From contig NZ_MIEK01000013.1 in assembly GCF_001742285.1 (NCBI RefSeq), positions 1 to 64,000 on the forward strand: a DNA stretch of 64,000 nt. Direction: 5' to 3'. This document shows positions 1 through 10,095 of the stretch, piece after piece. The first letter of the stretch is position 1, and every line of letters starts with the position of its first letter. Both the position numbers and the translations under genes were made by a program. The notes beneath the pieces are model-generated. The model searched no databases. It was given only the letters and a program-made list of their open reading frames with translations, and had not been told where the DNA came from. This stretch comes from Enterococcus rivorum (GTDB taxonomy: Bacteria > Bacillota > Bacilli > Lactobacillales > Enterococcaceae).

Positions 1-100
1 GGAAGGCGGACTGATTCAGTAGGTCTTTAGACCAAGGCCGGTAAGAGCGGGTTCCACCCGCAGAGCAAACCACCCGTTCTCACGGGTGGTGCTGATTTAT
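1..100 (+). ncRNA. 3' part of an unidentified structured RNA or leader, cut by the window edge
   Basis: This stretch is much richer in G+C than what follows and folds into three consecutive hairpins: GGTCT/AGACC (22-26/29-33), GCGGGT/ACCCGC (47-52/56-61) and ACCACCCG/CGGGTGGT (69-76/83-90). No open frame crosses it. In an AT-rich genome such a GC-rich hairpin run normally marks a structural RNA or riboswitch. I could not match it to RNase P RNA, tmRNA, SRP RNA or a T-box. The last hairpin lacks an immediate U-tract, so termination is uncertain. Strand is assumed. Confidence 0.4.
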
Positions 101-361
101 AAAAAATTTTGGATAACATGACAAAGATAGTTTAGATCGAAAAATAAGAACAATTCTCTTCGCTATGTAATTGATTTAAAATGAGTTTTAAGTTGCAAAA
201 AAAATGAAAAAAAGGTGTGTTTATTTATATAAAAAGCTCATTTTGTTCTTGCAATTAGGACATAAATGATACTTCAAAAGAGTTTTGAAAGGAAGGTTGA
301 ATCTTACATATATGTTACGTAACTATGTTAATTTTGTTTACTTCAAGTCCTTTTGTAAGTA

Positions 362-390
362 TTTACATTTTTTTATTATGTAGGTATAAT
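362..390 (+). promoter_or_regulatory. Promoter of the acnA-citZ-icd operon
   Basis: TTTACA (362-367), a 17-nt spacer and a perfect TATAAT (385-390) lie 73 bp before the acnA start. Upstream there is a perfect GTTACGTAAC palindrome (314-323) and an AT-rich palindrome TTTATATAAA (224-233), possible regulator sites. Apart from these, 101-456 shows no gene. Confidence 0.7.
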
Positions 391-462
391 AGCTAAAATC
401 AGCATTGCAAAACTAGCCTATTCGCTGTCTGCTAGATGCATTTATAATTTGGAGGGATGATT

Positions 463-3183
463 GTGACGAAAACAAATCAATTGAAAGATACTTTTTTTGA
501 AATGAATCAACAAAGGTACCATTATTATCCGTTAGATTCTTTAGAAACGGCAGATGCTCCGTTTATATATAAACTTCCATATAGCATAAGGGTCTTGTTG
601 GAATCGTTATTGAGACAGGTGAATGAGAACGGCATAACGCAAGAACATATTAAACAGTTAGCAAAATGGTCCCCTTTAAAAAAAGTAACAGGAGAAGTGC
701 CTTTTAAACCTGCCAGAGTCATTTTACAGGATTTTACAGGTGTTCCTGCGATTGTAGATTTAGCTTCCCTAAGAAAAACGTTAGCAGATTTGGGTGGTGA
801 TCCAACTCAGATTAATCCAGAAGTGCCAGTTGATTTAGTCGTCGACCATTCGGTTCAAGTCGATGTTGCAGGAGTGAAGCAAGCGCTACAATTAAACATG
901 AAGATGGAGTTTCAGAGAAATCAGGAGCGTTATCAGTTTTTAAGTTGGGCACAAAAAGTTTTTGACAACTACCGAGTGGTTCCGCCAGCAACAGGAATCG
1001 TTCATCAAGTGAATGTTGAATATTTAGCAACCGTAGTAACACAAAAGAAAATAGATGAGGAAAATGTCCTTCTTTATCCAGATAGTTTAGTGGGTACGGA
1101 TTCTCATACGACGATGGTCAATGCTTTAGGAGTTCTTGGCTGGGGAGTCGGAGGAATTGAGGCAGAAGCCAGTATGTTAGGAGAACCTTCTTATTTTCCA
1201 ATTCCAGAAGTAGTTGGTGTTCGTTTGATTAACGAACTTTCAAGTGGGGCTACGGCAACAGATTTAGCTTTAAAAGTAACCCAAACATTAAGGCAAGAAA
1301 AAGTAGTTGGCAAATTTGTAGAGTTTTTTGGTTCAGGGCTAGCAAGTTTAAGTTTGGCTGATCGTGCAACAGTTGCCAATATGGCGCCCGAATATGGCGC
1401 AACTTGTGGCTTTTTCCCTGTAGACGATGAAACAATTGATTACCTTCGTTTAACTGGTAGAAACAGTCAAGATATTGCTGTTACAGAAATGTATCTGAAA
1501 AAAAATCAACTTTTTTATGATTCACAGTTAACACAAGAGCCTTCGTATTCTAAAATAGTAGAAATTGATTTAAGTCAAATTGAAGCGAACTTATCAGGAC
1601 CAAAAAGACCTCAAGATTTAATTCCACTATCAAAAATGCAATCCATATTTGAAGAAACTTTAGTTGCACCTGAAGGGAACCAAGGCTATGGGCTTCCAAA
1701 GCAAGATTTAGAAAAATCAGTTTCCCTTACTATTGATGAAGAGAATTATGAGATGAAAACAGGTGCAGTAACGATTGCTGCGATAACTTCTTGTACGAAC
1801 ACATCGAACCCCTTTGTGATGCTTAGTGCTGGTTTAGTGGCGAAAAAAGCCGCAATGCTAGGATTAAAAGTACCGAAATATGTCAAAACATCGTTAGCAC
1901 CAGGATCAAAAGTAGTAACAGCCTATTTAGAAAAAGCTGGTTTACTACCTTATTTAGAACAATTGGGTTTTCATCTAGTGGGCTATGGCTGTACAACTTG
2001 TATCGGAAATTCAGGTAAATTAAGGCCAGAAGTAGAACAAGCGATTAAAGAGCACGACTTATTAACTGCGGGAGTCTTAAGTGGAAACCGAAATTTTGAA
2101 GGTCGCATCCATCCATTAGTTAAAGCAAACTATCTAGCCTCACCACCACTAGTAGTACTTTATGCGTTGGCTGGAACAGTCAATTTAGATGTTTTAAAGG
2201 AGCCAATTGGTTTTAGTGAAAAAGGAGAAGCAGTTTATTTTAGCGATTTATGGCCAACCAGAAATGAAATCGAAGCGCTTATTTCTGAATGCGTCACACC
2301 AGAATTGTATCGCGAAGAATACGCGCGTGTTTTTTCAGACAATCAAGAATGGAACGCGATTGAAACAACTTCTGACCCTCTATATAACTGGGATCTTTCA
2401 TCAACTTATATCGCTAATCCTCCTTATTTTGAAGGGATGACAGAAAATGTAACACCAAGAGAATCGTTACAAAAATTAGCTGTTCTAGCAAAATTTGGCG
2501 ATTCTGTGACAACAGATCATATTTCACCAGCAGGAAATATTCAGAAGAATAGCCCAGCAGGAAGCTATTTGCTTAATCATGGAGTACCTGTGAATGAATT
2601 TAATTCATATGGAGCCAGACGTGGCCACCATGAAGTAATGATGAGAGGTACTTTAGCGAATATTCGGATTCGAAATCAATTAGTCCCTGGAACGGAAGGT
2701 GGCTATACTAAATTTATGCCAACGCAAGAAACCATGTCAATTTACGATGCAGCTATGAATTATCAAAAGCAAGGGACTAAAACGATTATTTTAGCAGGAG
2801 AAGATTATGGCATGGGCTCTTCTAGAGATTGGGCGGCTAAAGGAGTGCAATTGCTTGGTGTAGAAGCTGTGATTGCAAAAAGTTATGAGCGAATTCATCG
2901 TTCTAACTTAGTGATGATGGGTGTTTTACCATTACAATTTCAAAATGGCGAAGATGCAGATCGTTTAGGCTTAACAGGAGAAGAACGATTTGACATTGAA
3001 ATTGATGAAACAACTGGCATTTTAGCTGATGTAAAAGTAACCGCGACGAAACCAAACGGAGAGAAGATTTCATTTACCACGACGGCACGCTTTGATTCTG
3101 CTGTGGACATTACCTACTACAAAAATGGTGGAATTTTGCCAATGGTCATTCGCAAAAAATTAAAAATGAAGACAGAAAAATAA
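463..3183 (+). CDS. acnA: Aconitate hydratase (aconitase A)
   Basis: Cytosolic [4Fe-4S] enzyme that isomerises citrate to isocitrate, second step of the oxidative TCA branch. About 906 residues, the usual AcnA/CitB length. The three cluster ligands are visible: Cys444 in SCTNTSNP and Cys510/Cys513 in [12 protein letters not shown]. The C-terminal swivel domain carries [10 protein letters not shown] near residue 785. The start is placed at GTG 463 because GGAGGG (451-456) lies 6 nt before it, whereas the in-frame ATG at 457 abuts that Shine-Dalgarno. First gene of acnA-citZ-icd. Family members can also act as iron-responsive RNA-binding proteins; nothing here tests that. Confidence 0.96.
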   Translation: MTKTNQLKDTFFEMNQQRYHYYPLDSLETADAPFIYKLPYSIRVLLESLLRQVNENGITQEHIKQLAKWSPLKKVTGEVPFKPARVILQDFTGVPAIVDLASLRKTLADLGGDPTQINPEVPVDLVVDHSVQVDVAGVKQALQLNMKMEFQRNQERYQFLSWAQKVFDNYRVVPPATGIVHQVNVEYLATVVTQKKIDEENVLLYPDSLVGTDSHTTMVNALGVLGWGVGGIEAEASMLGEPSYFPIPEVVGVRLINELSSGATATDLALKVTQTLRQEKVVGKFVEFFGSGLASLSLADRATVANMAPEYGATCGFFPVDDETIDYLRLTGRNSQDIAVTEMYLKKNQLFYDSQLTQEPSYSKIVEIDLSQIEANLSGPKRPQDLIPLSKMQSIFEETLVAPEGNQGYGLPKQDLEKSVSLTIDEENYEMKTGAVTIAAITSCTNTSNPFVMLSAGLVAKKAAMLGLKVPKYVKTSLAPGSKVVTAYLEKAGLLPYLEQLGFHLVGYGCTTCIGNSGKLRPEVEQAIKEHDLLTAGVLSGNRNFEGRIHPLVKANYLASPPLVVLYALAGTVNLDVLKEPIGFSEKGEAVYFSDLWPTRNEIEALISECVTPELYREEYARVFSDNQEWNAIETTSDPLYNWDLSSTYIANPPYFEGMTENVTPRESLQKLAVLAKFGDSVTTDHISPAGNIQKNSPAGSYLLNHGVPVNEFNSYGARRGHHEVMMRGTLANIRIRNQLVPGTEGGYTKFMPTQETMSIYDAAMNYQKQGTKTIILAGEDYGMGSSRDWAAKGVQLLGVEAVIAKSYERIHRSNLVMMGVLPLQFQNGEDADRLGLTGEERFDIEIDETTGILADVKVTATKPNGEKISFTTTARFDSAVDITYYKNGGILPMVIRKKLKMKTEK

Positions 3184-3215
3184 CTCGGGAAATAATAGAT
3201 ATAGGAGGAACTAGG

Positions 3216-4361
3216 ATGAAGATTCATAAAGGATTGGATGGCGTTATTGTTTCTGAAACGAAAATCAGTGCAATTGTAGAGAACCAATTGCTGTTTGCGG
3301 GATATAATATTGACGAATTAATCAAAGAAAATGTTTCCTTTGAAGAAGTCATTTATTTATTGTGGTATTTAAGAATGCCTAGCAATGAAGAATTAAGTTG
3401 TTTTAAAAAAGAATTATATGCTCAAATGCCTATATCGGATACAATCGTTACGTGCTTAAAGATTCAAACACGACAAAATCTTCATCCAATGAGTGTATTG
3501 CGTTCAACGATTTCGCTTTTAGGTGTGTTTGATCCAGATGCTGAAGAAACGACGAATACAGCAACATACCAACAAAGTATCTCTTTGCAGGCAAAAATTC
3601 CAACGATTATCGCGGCCTATGCTCGCTTGAGAAAAGGACTAGATCCGATTCAACCGAAGACTGATGTTTCTATGGCAGAAAATTTTCTATATATGCTAAC
3701 AGGAGAAGAACCTGAAGTGATAAAAGTAGATGCTATGAATAAAGCTTTAGTTTTACACGCAGATCACGACTTAAATGCAAGTACTTTTACAGCAAGAGTT
3801 TGTGCCTCAACATTATCTGATGTCTATTCATGTATCACAGGGGCCATTGGTTCTTTAAAAGGACCACTTCATGGGGGAGCAAATGAACGAGTTTTTGAAA
3901 TGTTGCGTGAAATCGATTCAGGTGATTTAAGTGTTGAAGAATATTTGAATCAAAAATTAGATCGCAAAGAAAAAGTCATGGGGTTTGGTCATCGAGTCTA
4001 TAAAACAGAAGACCCAAGAAAGAAACATTTAAAGAAACTCGCTAAAGAGTTAACGACTATTTCAAATAAAGAGCAATGGTTCTTCTTATCTTGTGAAGTT
4101 GAACAGTATTTAAAAGAAAAAAAAGGTCTAATTCCCAATGTCGATTTCTATTCAGCCACGGTTTATCATTGCTTAGATATTGATAGTGACTTGTTTACAA
4201 TGCTTTTTGCAATGAGTCGAATTTCAGGCTGGTTAGGGCATGTCTATGAGCAAAAACAAGAGGATTGTTTAATTCGTCCTCGGTCTTACTACACAGGACC
4301 GAAAGATTTAAAATATAAAAAGATAACTAATCAGGTTAGTTTTGGAGGAATCGAAGCATGA
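3216..4361 (+). CDS. citZ: Citrate synthase
   Basis: Condenses acetyl-CoA and oxaloacetate to citrate. The 381-residue length matches short Gram-positive type II-like synthases. Catalytic residues are all present: His219 in GPLHGGANE, His259 in GFGHRVYK and Asp310 in [11 protein letters not shown]. An AGGAGGAA Shine-Dalgarno precedes the ATG. It sits 32 bp after acnA and its stop overlaps the icd start by 4 bp (ATGA), so it is translated with icd. The symbol gltA is equally used. Confidence 0.95.
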   Translation: MKIHKGLDGVIVSETKISAIVENQLLFAGYNIDELIKENVSFEEVIYLLWYLRMPSNEELSCFKKELYAQMPISDTIVTCLKIQTRQNLHPMSVLRSTISLLGVFDPDAEETTNTATYQQSISLQAKIPTIIAAYARLRKGLDPIQPKTDVSMAENFLYMLTGEEPEVIKVDAMNKALVLHADHDLNASTFTARVCASTLSDVYSCITGAIGSLKGPLHGGANERVFEMLREIDSGDLSVEEYLNQKLDRKEKVMGFGHRVYKTEDPRKKHLKKLAKELTTISNKEQWFFLSCEVEQYLKEKKGLIPNVDFYSATVYHCLDIDSDLFTMLFAMSRISGWLGHVYEQKQEDCLIRPRSYYTGPKDLKYKKITNQVSFGGIEA

Positions 4362-5632
4362 AGGTAGGAGAAAAAGTCTATTTTGAAAATGGTGAACTAA
4401 AGGTGCCTGATTTCCCGATTATTCCTTTTATAGAAGGAGATGGCATTGGTCCGGAAATTTGGCAAGCATCGAAACAAGTTTTTGAAGCGGCTATCAAGAA
4501 AGCATATGGAGAAAAACGAGGTATCGTCTGGAAAGAGTTGTTGGCTGGGGAAAAAGCTTTTAACGCAACTGGAAGTTGGTTACCTGATGAGACGCTTGAA
4601 GTCATTAAAAGTCATTTACTAGCAATTAAAGGGCCTTTAACAACGCCAATCGGTGGGGGCTTCCGTTCTTTAAATGTGACATTAAGACAAGAGCTTGATT
4701 TATATATATGCTATCGACCAGTTCGTTATTTTCAAGGGGTTCCGTCGCCATTGAAACATCCTGAAAAAACAGATATGATGATTTTTCGTGAAAATACGGA
4801 AGACATTTATGCAGGGATTGAATTTTCAGCTGGAAGCCTCGATGCAAAAAAAATTATCAACTATTTGAAAGAAGAGTTCGGTGTCAATAAAATTCGTTTT
4901 CCAGAAACTTCCGCGATTGGAATCAAACCAGTATCCCAAGAAGGAACCGAACGTTTAGTTCGTGATGCCATCAAGCATGCTTTAAAAAATCAAAGAAAAT
5001 CGGTGACTTTAGTTCATAAAGGAAATATTATGAAGTTTACTGAAGGTGGTTTTAAAAATTGGGGCTACGCTTTAGCAGAACGAGAATTTTCTGAACAAGT
5101 CTACACATGGGCACAATATCAACGGATTCAAAAAGAATTCGGTAAAGATGAAGCAGACAAGCAATTACATGAATCAGAGAAAAACGGGAAATTAATCATT
5201 AAAGATAAGATTGCAGACATTTTCTTACAAGAAATTTTACTTCATCCAGAAAAGTACGACGTAATTGCAACGTTAAACCTGAATGGTGATTACATTTCTG
5301 ATGCATTGGCTGCACAAGTAGGTGGTATTGGGATTGCGCCAGGAGCGAATCTTAACTTGCAAACTGGACATGCCATTTTTGAAGCAACCCATGGAACTGC
5401 ACCAGAATTTGCAGGCTTAAATCAATTAAACCCATCATCGTTATTGTTGTCGGGAGTCTTACTATTTGATTATTTAGGTTGGAACGAAGTCGCAGAGTTG
5501 ATTACTAAGAGCATTGAGCAAGCCATCAGAAACAAAACAGTAACAAAGGATTTTGCGGAGCAAATGGACGAAGCAACACTACTAAGCTGTTCAGCTTTCG
5601 GAGAAGAATTAGTTCGATTAATCAATAGCTAG
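4358..5632 (+). CDS. icd: Isocitrate dehydrogenase (NADP-dependent type)
   Basis: Oxidative decarboxylation of isocitrate to 2-oxoglutarate, giving NADPH and the carbon skeleton of glutamate. 424 residues, the length of the Bacillus/E. coli enzyme. Visible signatures are the substrate loop around [20 protein letters not shown], the metal-binding [14 protein letters not shown] region and the cofactor segment [12 protein letters not shown]. Start overlaps citZ by ATGA. No 2-oxoglutarate dehydrogenase gene follows, so in this window the branch ends at 2-oxoglutarate, which suggests a biosynthetic role. No clear terminator follows the stop. Confidence 0.95.
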   Translation: MKVGEKVYFENGELKVPDFPIIPFIEGDGIGPEIWQASKQVFEAAIKKAYGEKRGIVWKELLAGEKAFNATGSWLPDETLEVIKSHLLAIKGPLTTPIGGGFRSLNVTLRQELDLYICYRPVRYFQGVPSPLKHPEKTDMMIFRENTEDIYAGIEFSAGSLDAKKIINYLKEEFGVNKIRFPETSAIGIKPVSQEGTERLVRDAIKHALKNQRKSVTLVHKGNIMKFTEGGFKNWGYALAEREFSEQVYTWAQYQRIQKEFGKDEADKQLHESEKNGKLIIKDKIADIFLQEILLHPEKYDVIATLNLNGDYISDALAAQVGGIGIAPGANLNLQTGHAIFEATHGTAPEFAGLNQLNPSSLLLSGVLLFDYLGWNEVAELITKSIEQAIRNKTVTKDFAEQMDEATLLSCSAFGEELVRLINS

Positions 5633-5694
5633 CCGTCCTTTTTCTTAACGCTTTCTTTTGAAAAAATCTTTGTTGTTTTTATCAAGTATATCTT

Positions 5695-5723
5695 TTGTAG
5701 CAAGTTGGAAATGGTGCTATGCT
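5695..5723 (+). promoter_or_regulatory. Promoter of the LEA/CsbD-like gene (extended -10)
   Basis: TTGTAG (5695-5700), 17-nt spacer and TATGCT (5718-5723) preceded by TG at 5715-5716, an extended -10. It is 38 bp before the start codon of the small stress protein. Confidence 0.55.
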
Positions 5724-5761
5724 AAAGGTGCAATAAATAAATTAACGGGAGGCGTTTTAGC

Positions 5762-6046
5762 ATGACAGATTTGAACGAGCACTTAAACGATGCAAAAGAG
5801 AAAGTTGAAGGTACAGCAAAAGAAGTGACTGAAAAAGTAGATGTCAAGGCGAAAGAAGTAACCGGTAAGGTCGATGAAAAAGGTAAAGAAGCGGAAAACA
5901 AAGCTCATAATGTTTTCGGAGAAGCGAAAGAAAAAGCACATGATGCTGGTGAAGATATCAAAGAAGGTGCCGAAAAATTAGGCGAAAAAATCAAAGAGGG
6001 TTTCGAAGATATCAAAGATAAATTTCACAAACATGATAGTAAATAA
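5762..6046 (+). CDS. Small LEA/CsbD-like stress protein
   Basis: A 94-residue, highly charged protein made of short amphipathic helical repeats: AKEVTEKVD and AKEVTGKVD recur around residues 20-40, then Lys/Glu-rich helices to the C terminus. No cysteine, signal peptide or membrane segment. The composition is that of late-embryogenesis-abundant-like and CsbD/YtxH-like general stress proteins that protect proteins or membranes during desiccation or stress; this is inference from composition. It has its own promoter and terminator, hence monocistronic. GGGAGG (5747-5752) is the ribosome site. Confidence 0.7.
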   Translation: MTDLNEHLNDAKEKVEGTAKEVTEKVDVKAKEVTGKVDEKGKEAENKAHNVFGEAKEKAHDAGEDIKEGAEKLGEKIKEGFEDIKDKFHKHDSK

Positions 6047-6062
6047 AATTTAAATCCAATAG

Positions 6063-6096
6063 ACCATCCGTGCAAATTGAGACGGGTGGTTTTTTA
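6063..6096 (+). terminator. Terminator of the LEA-like gene
   Basis: ACCATCCG (6063-6070) pairs with CGGGTGGT (6083-6090) through one G-U pair and is followed directly by a run of T. Confidence 0.8.
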
Positions 6097-6183
6097 GAAA
6101 TATTTTGTTATTTTAAATAGCTTGGAAAACGATTATATGCTAGAGTTAAGTGGATAGAGAAGGAAAAAGGAGTTGGGGGATAT

Positions 6184-7002
6184 ATGGTCAGTTGGTTGTT
6201 GACGTTAGAAGCTTGGCAGCAAGCATTACTTGGAACGGGATTCACGTATTTCATGACAGCCTTAGGTGCAGGCTTAGTTTTTTTCTTTAAAAATATAAAA
6301 AAAGAAGTTTTAAATCTAATGTTGGGTTTTGCTTCTGGGGTTATGATAGCGGCAAGCTTTTGGTCATTGTTGGCTCCAGCTATTGAACAGGCAGAAGAGA
6401 ATGGCGATATCGCTTGGTTGACTGTCAGCTTTGGGTTTGGTTTAGGAGGCGTTTTCCTTTATATTGCGGATAAAACATTGCCTCACATGCACTTCGGACC
6501 CAATCATGAAAGGGAAGGGTTGCCTAGTCATTTAAAAAGAACTATTTTATTAGTATTTTCCATTACCTTGCATAATATTCCAGAAGGTTTAGCGGTGGGG
6601 GTGGCTTTTGGGGCAGCGGCGTCAGCAGATGATCCAACGAAGGCTATTTTAGCAGCTATTTCTGTTGCGATTGGAATTGGGATTCAAAATTTTCCAGAAG
6701 GAGCAGCAGTGTCTATCCCTTTGCGACAAGAAGGCTTGAGTCGTTGGAAAGCTTTTTTATATGGGCAAGCTTCAGGAATTGTTGAGCCTATTGCTGGCGT
6801 GATTGGAGCCGTTCTCGTTATGAAAATAACAGTGCTGTTGCCATATGCGCTTGCCTTCGCAGCAGGTGCCATGATTTATGTCGTCGTAGAAGAATTAATC
6901 CCAGAAGCGCAGCAAACCCTAACTAGTAAAAGACATTTTGCTGTTTTCGGGGTCATGCTTGGCTTTATTATGATGATGATTTTGGACGTAGCCTTGGGAT
7001 AG
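6184..7002 (+). CDS. ZIP-family divalent metal transporter
   Basis: A 272-residue polytopic membrane protein of the ZIP (ZupT-like) family, importing Zn2+ or related divalent cations. The two family signature helices are clear: HNIPEGLAVGVAFG (about residues 122-135) and NFPEGAAVSIPLR (about 170-182), which carry the metal-binding His/Asn/Glu residues. A His-rich stretch (HMHFGPNH) sits in the loop before them. The Shine-Dalgarno AAGGAG is at 6167-6172. Flanked by terminator hairpins on both sides, so a single-gene unit. Substrate specificity cannot be read from sequence; no Zur or MntR box was recognised. Confidence 0.88.
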   Translation: MVSWLLTLEAWQQALLGTGFTYFMTALGAGLVFFFKNIKKEVLNLMLGFASGVMIAASFWSLLAPAIEQAEENGDIAWLTVSFGFGLGGVFLYIADKTLPHMHFGPNHEREGLPSHLKRTILLVFSITLHNIPEGLAVGVAFGAAASADDPTKAILAAISVAIGIGIQNFPEGAAVSIPLRQEGLSRWKAFLYGQASGIVEPIAGVIGAVLVMKITVLLPYALAFAAGAMIYVVVEELIPEAQQTLTSKRHFAVFGVMLGFIMMMILDVALG

Positions 7003-7012
7003 GATGTTAAAA

Positions 7013-7048
7013 AAGCTAGGAAAGACTTTTTATAAGCTTTCCTAGCTT
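7013..7048 (+). terminator. Terminator-like hairpin after the ZIP transporter
   Basis: A perfect 12-bp stem, AAGCTAGGAAAG (7013-7024) with CTTTCCTAGCTT (7037-7048), 10 bp after the stop. The U-tract is weak. Confidence 0.6.
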
Positions 7049-7158
7049 CTTCCAGAATAGAACTAAGCAGAAATAAATAGGAAGCGGTAATCCTTGGGAA
7101 CTTCAACTGTTTTTTATATTTGGGAGAATAGTGATAGTTCCAACAAATAATTATTCTT

Positions 7159-7184
7159 TATACTAACATTGTAAGATCTTACAA
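7159..7184 (+). promoter_or_regulatory. -10 box and 16-bp palindromic operator before the lysin gene
   Basis: TATACT (7159-7164) is followed by the perfect palindrome TTGTAAGATCTTACAA (7169-7184), which would overlap the transcription start and block RNA polymerase when bound. No convincing -35 is seen. The binding protein is unknown. Confidence 0.55.
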
Positions 7185-7210
7185 AATAAATAGTGTTAGG
7201 AGAGAATATT

Positions 7211-8170
7211 ATGGCAAATACTGAATCAGTAATAAACTGGTTTCGAGCAAGAGAAGGAAAGGTAACATATAGCATGACGAATCGCTATGGTCCTTATAGT
7301 TATGACTGTAGTTCAGCTGTGTATAATGCGTTAATTGAAGCTGGTTTTTTACCAGTTGGGACTGCAATAGGAAACACAGAAACTCTTTATGCGTTAGATG
7401 GATCACTATTGCAACCAATCTCACGTTCGCAAGCAAGTAGAGGTGATATTTTTATCTCAGGAGGCAAAGGAACCAGTTTAGGTGGAAATGGACATACAGG
7501 AGTATTCGTAAGTAACAGCAGAATTATTCATTGTAACTACGGGTCAAATGGAATTTCAGAAACATCTACAGAAAATGGTTGGATGGGTGGACCACCAAGT
7601 AATTTTTATCGATTAAAAGGTGGAACTACAACAACTGAAACAGAGAAAAACGGCATTGCGATTGACAATATTTCATTTGACCAAGCAAAACATATGGTGG
7701 CTTGGATTCAAACGAAATATTCTTGGACGTTATTAAGAGAACAAGTCAAAGCTGATAAGCAGAGTGACGGTCGGTATAAATTAGTGATTAAAAGTGGACA
7801 AGGTGCTCGTTTAAATAATTCACTGGCTCGATTACAGCAGGAGTTAAGAACATACTATCCTGGATATATGCAGCAAAATATAGCTGTTATAGATGGAGAT
7901 AAAAGTAGTTCTTGTATTGAAGCGCGTAATATGTCAGCTTCTGCTTTTACAGAAAACAATCCTTTTGATTTGCACATGCGAAATTTTTTAAAAGATATTT
8001 TGTTGGATGGTCAAACATATGGTGAAAAAAATTCTTATGGTACTTGGGATGTTCGAGTAAAAGGGGAAGGATTTAACAACCATGATACACCTATCGTAAA
8101 AAATGAAATTGAAGCAGAAGTTCGAAAAACAGGGGCTAATGCTTTTGCAGTAAAATCATTTAAATATTAA
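7211..8170 (+). CDS. Putative peptidoglycan-cleaving amidase (Amidase_5/NlpC-like) with a C-terminal domain of unknown kind
   Basis: About 319 residues. The N-terminal ~140 residues look like phage-type cysteine amidases: DCSSAVYNAL carries the nucleophile, GHTGVF and IIHCNYG supply the histidine region, and NFYRLKGG ends the domain. The same domain occurs in the endolysin at 56.3 kb. The C-terminal ~170 residues are unlike that protein's SH3-like domain and I do not recognise them. No signal peptide or membrane anchor is visible. Start is ATG 7211 with AGGAGAG just upstream; the longer GTG frame at 7193 covers that Shine-Dalgarno. It is a monocistron behind a strong palindrome. It may be a phage relic, a bacteriocin-like lysin, or an effector released by another route. 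Confidence 0.65.
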   Translation: MANTESVINWFRAREGKVTYSMTNRYGPYSYDCSSAVYNALIEAGFLPVGTAIGNTETLYALDGSLLQPISRSQASRGDIFISGGKGTSLGGNGHTGVFVSNSRIIHCNYGSNGISETSTENGWMGGPPSNFYRLKGGTTTTETEKNGIAIDNISFDQAKHMVAWIQTKYSWTLLREQVKADKQSDGRYKLVIKSGQGARLNNSLARLQQELRTYYPGYMQQNIAVIDGDKSSSCIEARNMSASAFTENNPFDLHMRNFLKDILLDGQTYGEKNSYGTWDVRVKGEGFNNHDTPIVKNEIEAEVRKTGANAFAVKSFKY

Positions 8171-8207
8171 ATGTAGCGTTGGGATAGTCAAAATATTATT
8201 AAAAATA

Positions 8208-8249
8208 AAAAATACTGTGGGGATAATTACTATCCTCCACAGTATTTTT
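8208..8249. terminator. Bidirectional terminator between the lysin gene and luxS
   Basis: AAAAATACTGTGG (8208-8220) pairs perfectly with CCACAGTATTTTT (8237-8249). The A-run and T-run on the two sides suit both convergent genes. Confidence 0.85.
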
Positions 8250-8256
8250 CATTCAT

Positions 8257-8715
8257 TTAGAGAATCCGTTCAAAAGGATCTAAGCTAATGCCTTTTTCTA
8301 AAACGATTTTTGCATATTCTTGGGCAGAAAATAGTGAATGGTCTTTATAATTGCCACATTCTTTTGCGGAGACCGCCGGAACGAAATCTGTTGCTACAAT
8401 AAATTGCAAGACAGTCACTAAAGCATCACGAATTTCTTTTGCTGAATGTTGGTTCCACATAATCATATAAAAACCAGTACGACAGCCCATTGGAGAAATA
8501 TCAATAATTCCTTCTAAATGATCTCTTAAATTTACAGCCAATAAATGTTCTAATGTGTGAACCGCTGCTGTTGGCAATTCATCCTCGTTGGGTTGTAAGA
8601 AACGTAGATCATACTTCTCAATTAATACATCCCCTTGTTTTTCAGTTCCTGCTAAACGAACATAAGGAGCCTTTACTGTATTGTGATCTAATTCAAAACT
8701 TTCTACTCTAGCCAT
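8257..8715 (-). CDS. luxS: S-ribosylhomocysteine lyase
   Basis: Cleaves S-ribosylhomocysteine to homocysteine and DPD, the precursor of autoinducer-2; part of the activated methyl cycle. The 152-residue length is normal. The metal site is intact: His53 and His57 in HTLEHLLA and Cys120 in ECGNYKDH; the second cysteine is in SPMGCRTGFYM (Cys78). Shine-Dalgarno AAGGAG precedes the ATG. Divergent from asd; the roughly 300-bp interval between them holds their promoters and no gene. Confidence 0.96.
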   Translation of the reverse strand: MARVESFELDHNTVKAPYVRLAGTEKQGDVLIEKYDLRFLQPNEDELPTAAVHTLEHLLAVNLRDHLEGIIDISPMGCRTGFYMIMWNQHSAKEIRDALVTVLQFIVATDFVPAVSAKECGNYKDHSLFSAQEYAKIVLEKGISLDPFERIL

Positions 8716-8937
8716 CTTAATTACTCCTTTTTCTTTATGTTTTGAGTACTATCATTTCTAAAAAATAAGACTTGCAAAATTAGTAAAACTTCTCTGTCAT
8801 ATTTATTCAGTAAATTCGCTTTTAACTATAGCAAAAGATCCTTAAAAGTCAATAGATAGCGTTTAAGCTTTTGGAAAAAAACAAGTAAGCCTTTTTTATA
8901 GATAAGTGCTAACAGAACATGCGAATACTGTGAAGTA

Positions 8938-8965
8938 TTGATATCAAAACGATGTAGATTATGGT
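8938..8965 (+). promoter_or_regulatory. Probable promoter of asd-dapA-rnjB
   Basis: TTGATA (8938-8943), 16-nt spacer and TATGGT (8960-8965) about 50 bp before asd. The rest of the luxS-asd gap (8716-9014) shows no gene or recognised riboswitch. Confidence 0.45.
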
Positions 8966-9014
8966 AAAATAAAAAAAGTAGGTTTCTTCAGTATTTTAAG
9001 AGGGGATGTTAAGT

Positions 9015-10070
9015 ATGGAAAATGGATATAATGTTGCAGTGGTAGGTGCAACAGGTGCAGTAGGAACAAAAATGATTGAAATGTTGGAAAATACAACGTT
9101 ACCATTAAAGAAAGTAACTTTATTGGCATCAAAGCGTTCAGCCGGTAAGGAACTGACATTCAAAGGGACTAAGTTAATTGTAGAAGAATTATTACCAGAA
9201 TCTTTTGAAGGTATTGATATAGCTTTGTTTAGTGCTGGCGGAGGGATTTCAAAGCAATTTGCTCCTGAAGCGGTGAAACGTGGCGCGGTAGTGGTAGATA
9301 ATACGAGTCATTTTAGAATGGACCCTAATGTTCCTTTAGTTGTTCCAGAAGTCAATAAACAGGCATTAAAAAATCATCAAGGGATTATTGCCAATCCTAA
9401 TTGTTCAACGATTCAAATGATGGTGGCTTTAGAGCCAATTCGTAAAGTCTATGGCTTAGACAGAATTATTGTGTCTACCTATCAGGCGGTAAGTGGAGCT
9501 GGAATCAATGCTTTAGAAGAGTTGAAATCACAAGCTTTAGCACATATTGAAGGCACACATGCAGAACAATTAGAAGCAAATATTTTACCTTGCGGTGGCG
9601 ATAAAAAACACTATCCAATCGCTTTTAATGCATTGCCACAAATTGATGTATTTTCAGATGATGATTATACTAGTGAAGAGTGGAAAATGATCAATGAAAC
9701 GAAAAAAATCATGGAAGATGATGCAATTAAAGTAGTAGCAACTTGTGTTAGAATTCCTGTTTTATCAGGTCACTCTGAATCTGTTTATATTGAAGTGGAA
9801 AAAGATGGATCTTCCGTTGAAAAAATTAAGCAGTTGGTAGCAGAAGCACCTGGGGTTACATTGGAAGATGATCCAAGTCAACAAATTTATCCACAAGCAT
9901 TGACTAGCATTGGAAGCAAAGAGACATTTGTAGGACGAATTCGCAGAGATATTGATATTGATAAAGGCTACCATATGTGGGTCGTTTCAGATAACTTGCT
10001 AAAAGGTGCTGCGTGGAATTCTGTACAAATTGCAGAAACACTTCATGAAATGGATTTAGTTCGGATCTAA
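9015..10070 (+). CDS. asd: Aspartate-semialdehyde dehydrogenase
   Basis: Reduces aspartyl phosphate to aspartate semialdehyde, branch point to lysine/diaminopimelate, threonine and methionine. 351 residues. NADP-binding [14 protein letters not shown] is at the N terminus; the catalytic cysteine is Cys130 in NPNCSTIQM; the acid/base histidine region GHSESVYIE is present. ATG 9015 is preferred over ATG 9006 because AGGGG (9001-9005) is properly spaced only to 9015. Followed after a short gap by dapA, the next pathway step. Confidence 0.95.
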   Translation: MENGYNVAVVGATGAVGTKMIEMLENTTLPLKKVTLLASKRSAGKELTFKGTKLIVEELLPESFEGIDIALFSAGGGISKQFAPEAVKRGAVVVDNTSHFRMDPNVPLVVPEVNKQALKNHQGIIANPNCSTIQMMVALEPIRKVYGLDRIIVSTYQAVSGAGINALEELKSQALAHIEGTHAEQLEANILPCGGDKKHYPIAFNALPQIDVFSDDDYTSEEWKMINETKKIMEDDAIKVVATCVRIPVLSGHSESVYIEVEKDGSSVEKIKQLVAEAPGVTLEDDPSQQIYPQALTSIGSKETFVGRIRRDIDIDKGYHMWVVSDNLLKGAAWNSVQIAETLHEMDLVRI

Positions 10071-10095
10071 AAAAATGAACGGGGGAAAATTAAGT

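Noticed and set aside
85-100. T-box antiterminator motif near the left edge
   Set aside because: CGGGTGGTGCTG resembles but does not match the conserved T-box bulge and no synthetase or amino acid gene follows.
297-384. Short leader peptide frame before acnA
   Set aside because: About 25 codons ending inside the predicted promoter, so it would not be on the operon transcript.
8914-8925. GAACATGCGAAT as a LexA box before asd
   Set aside because: Only one half-site fits; the second half should read GTTC.
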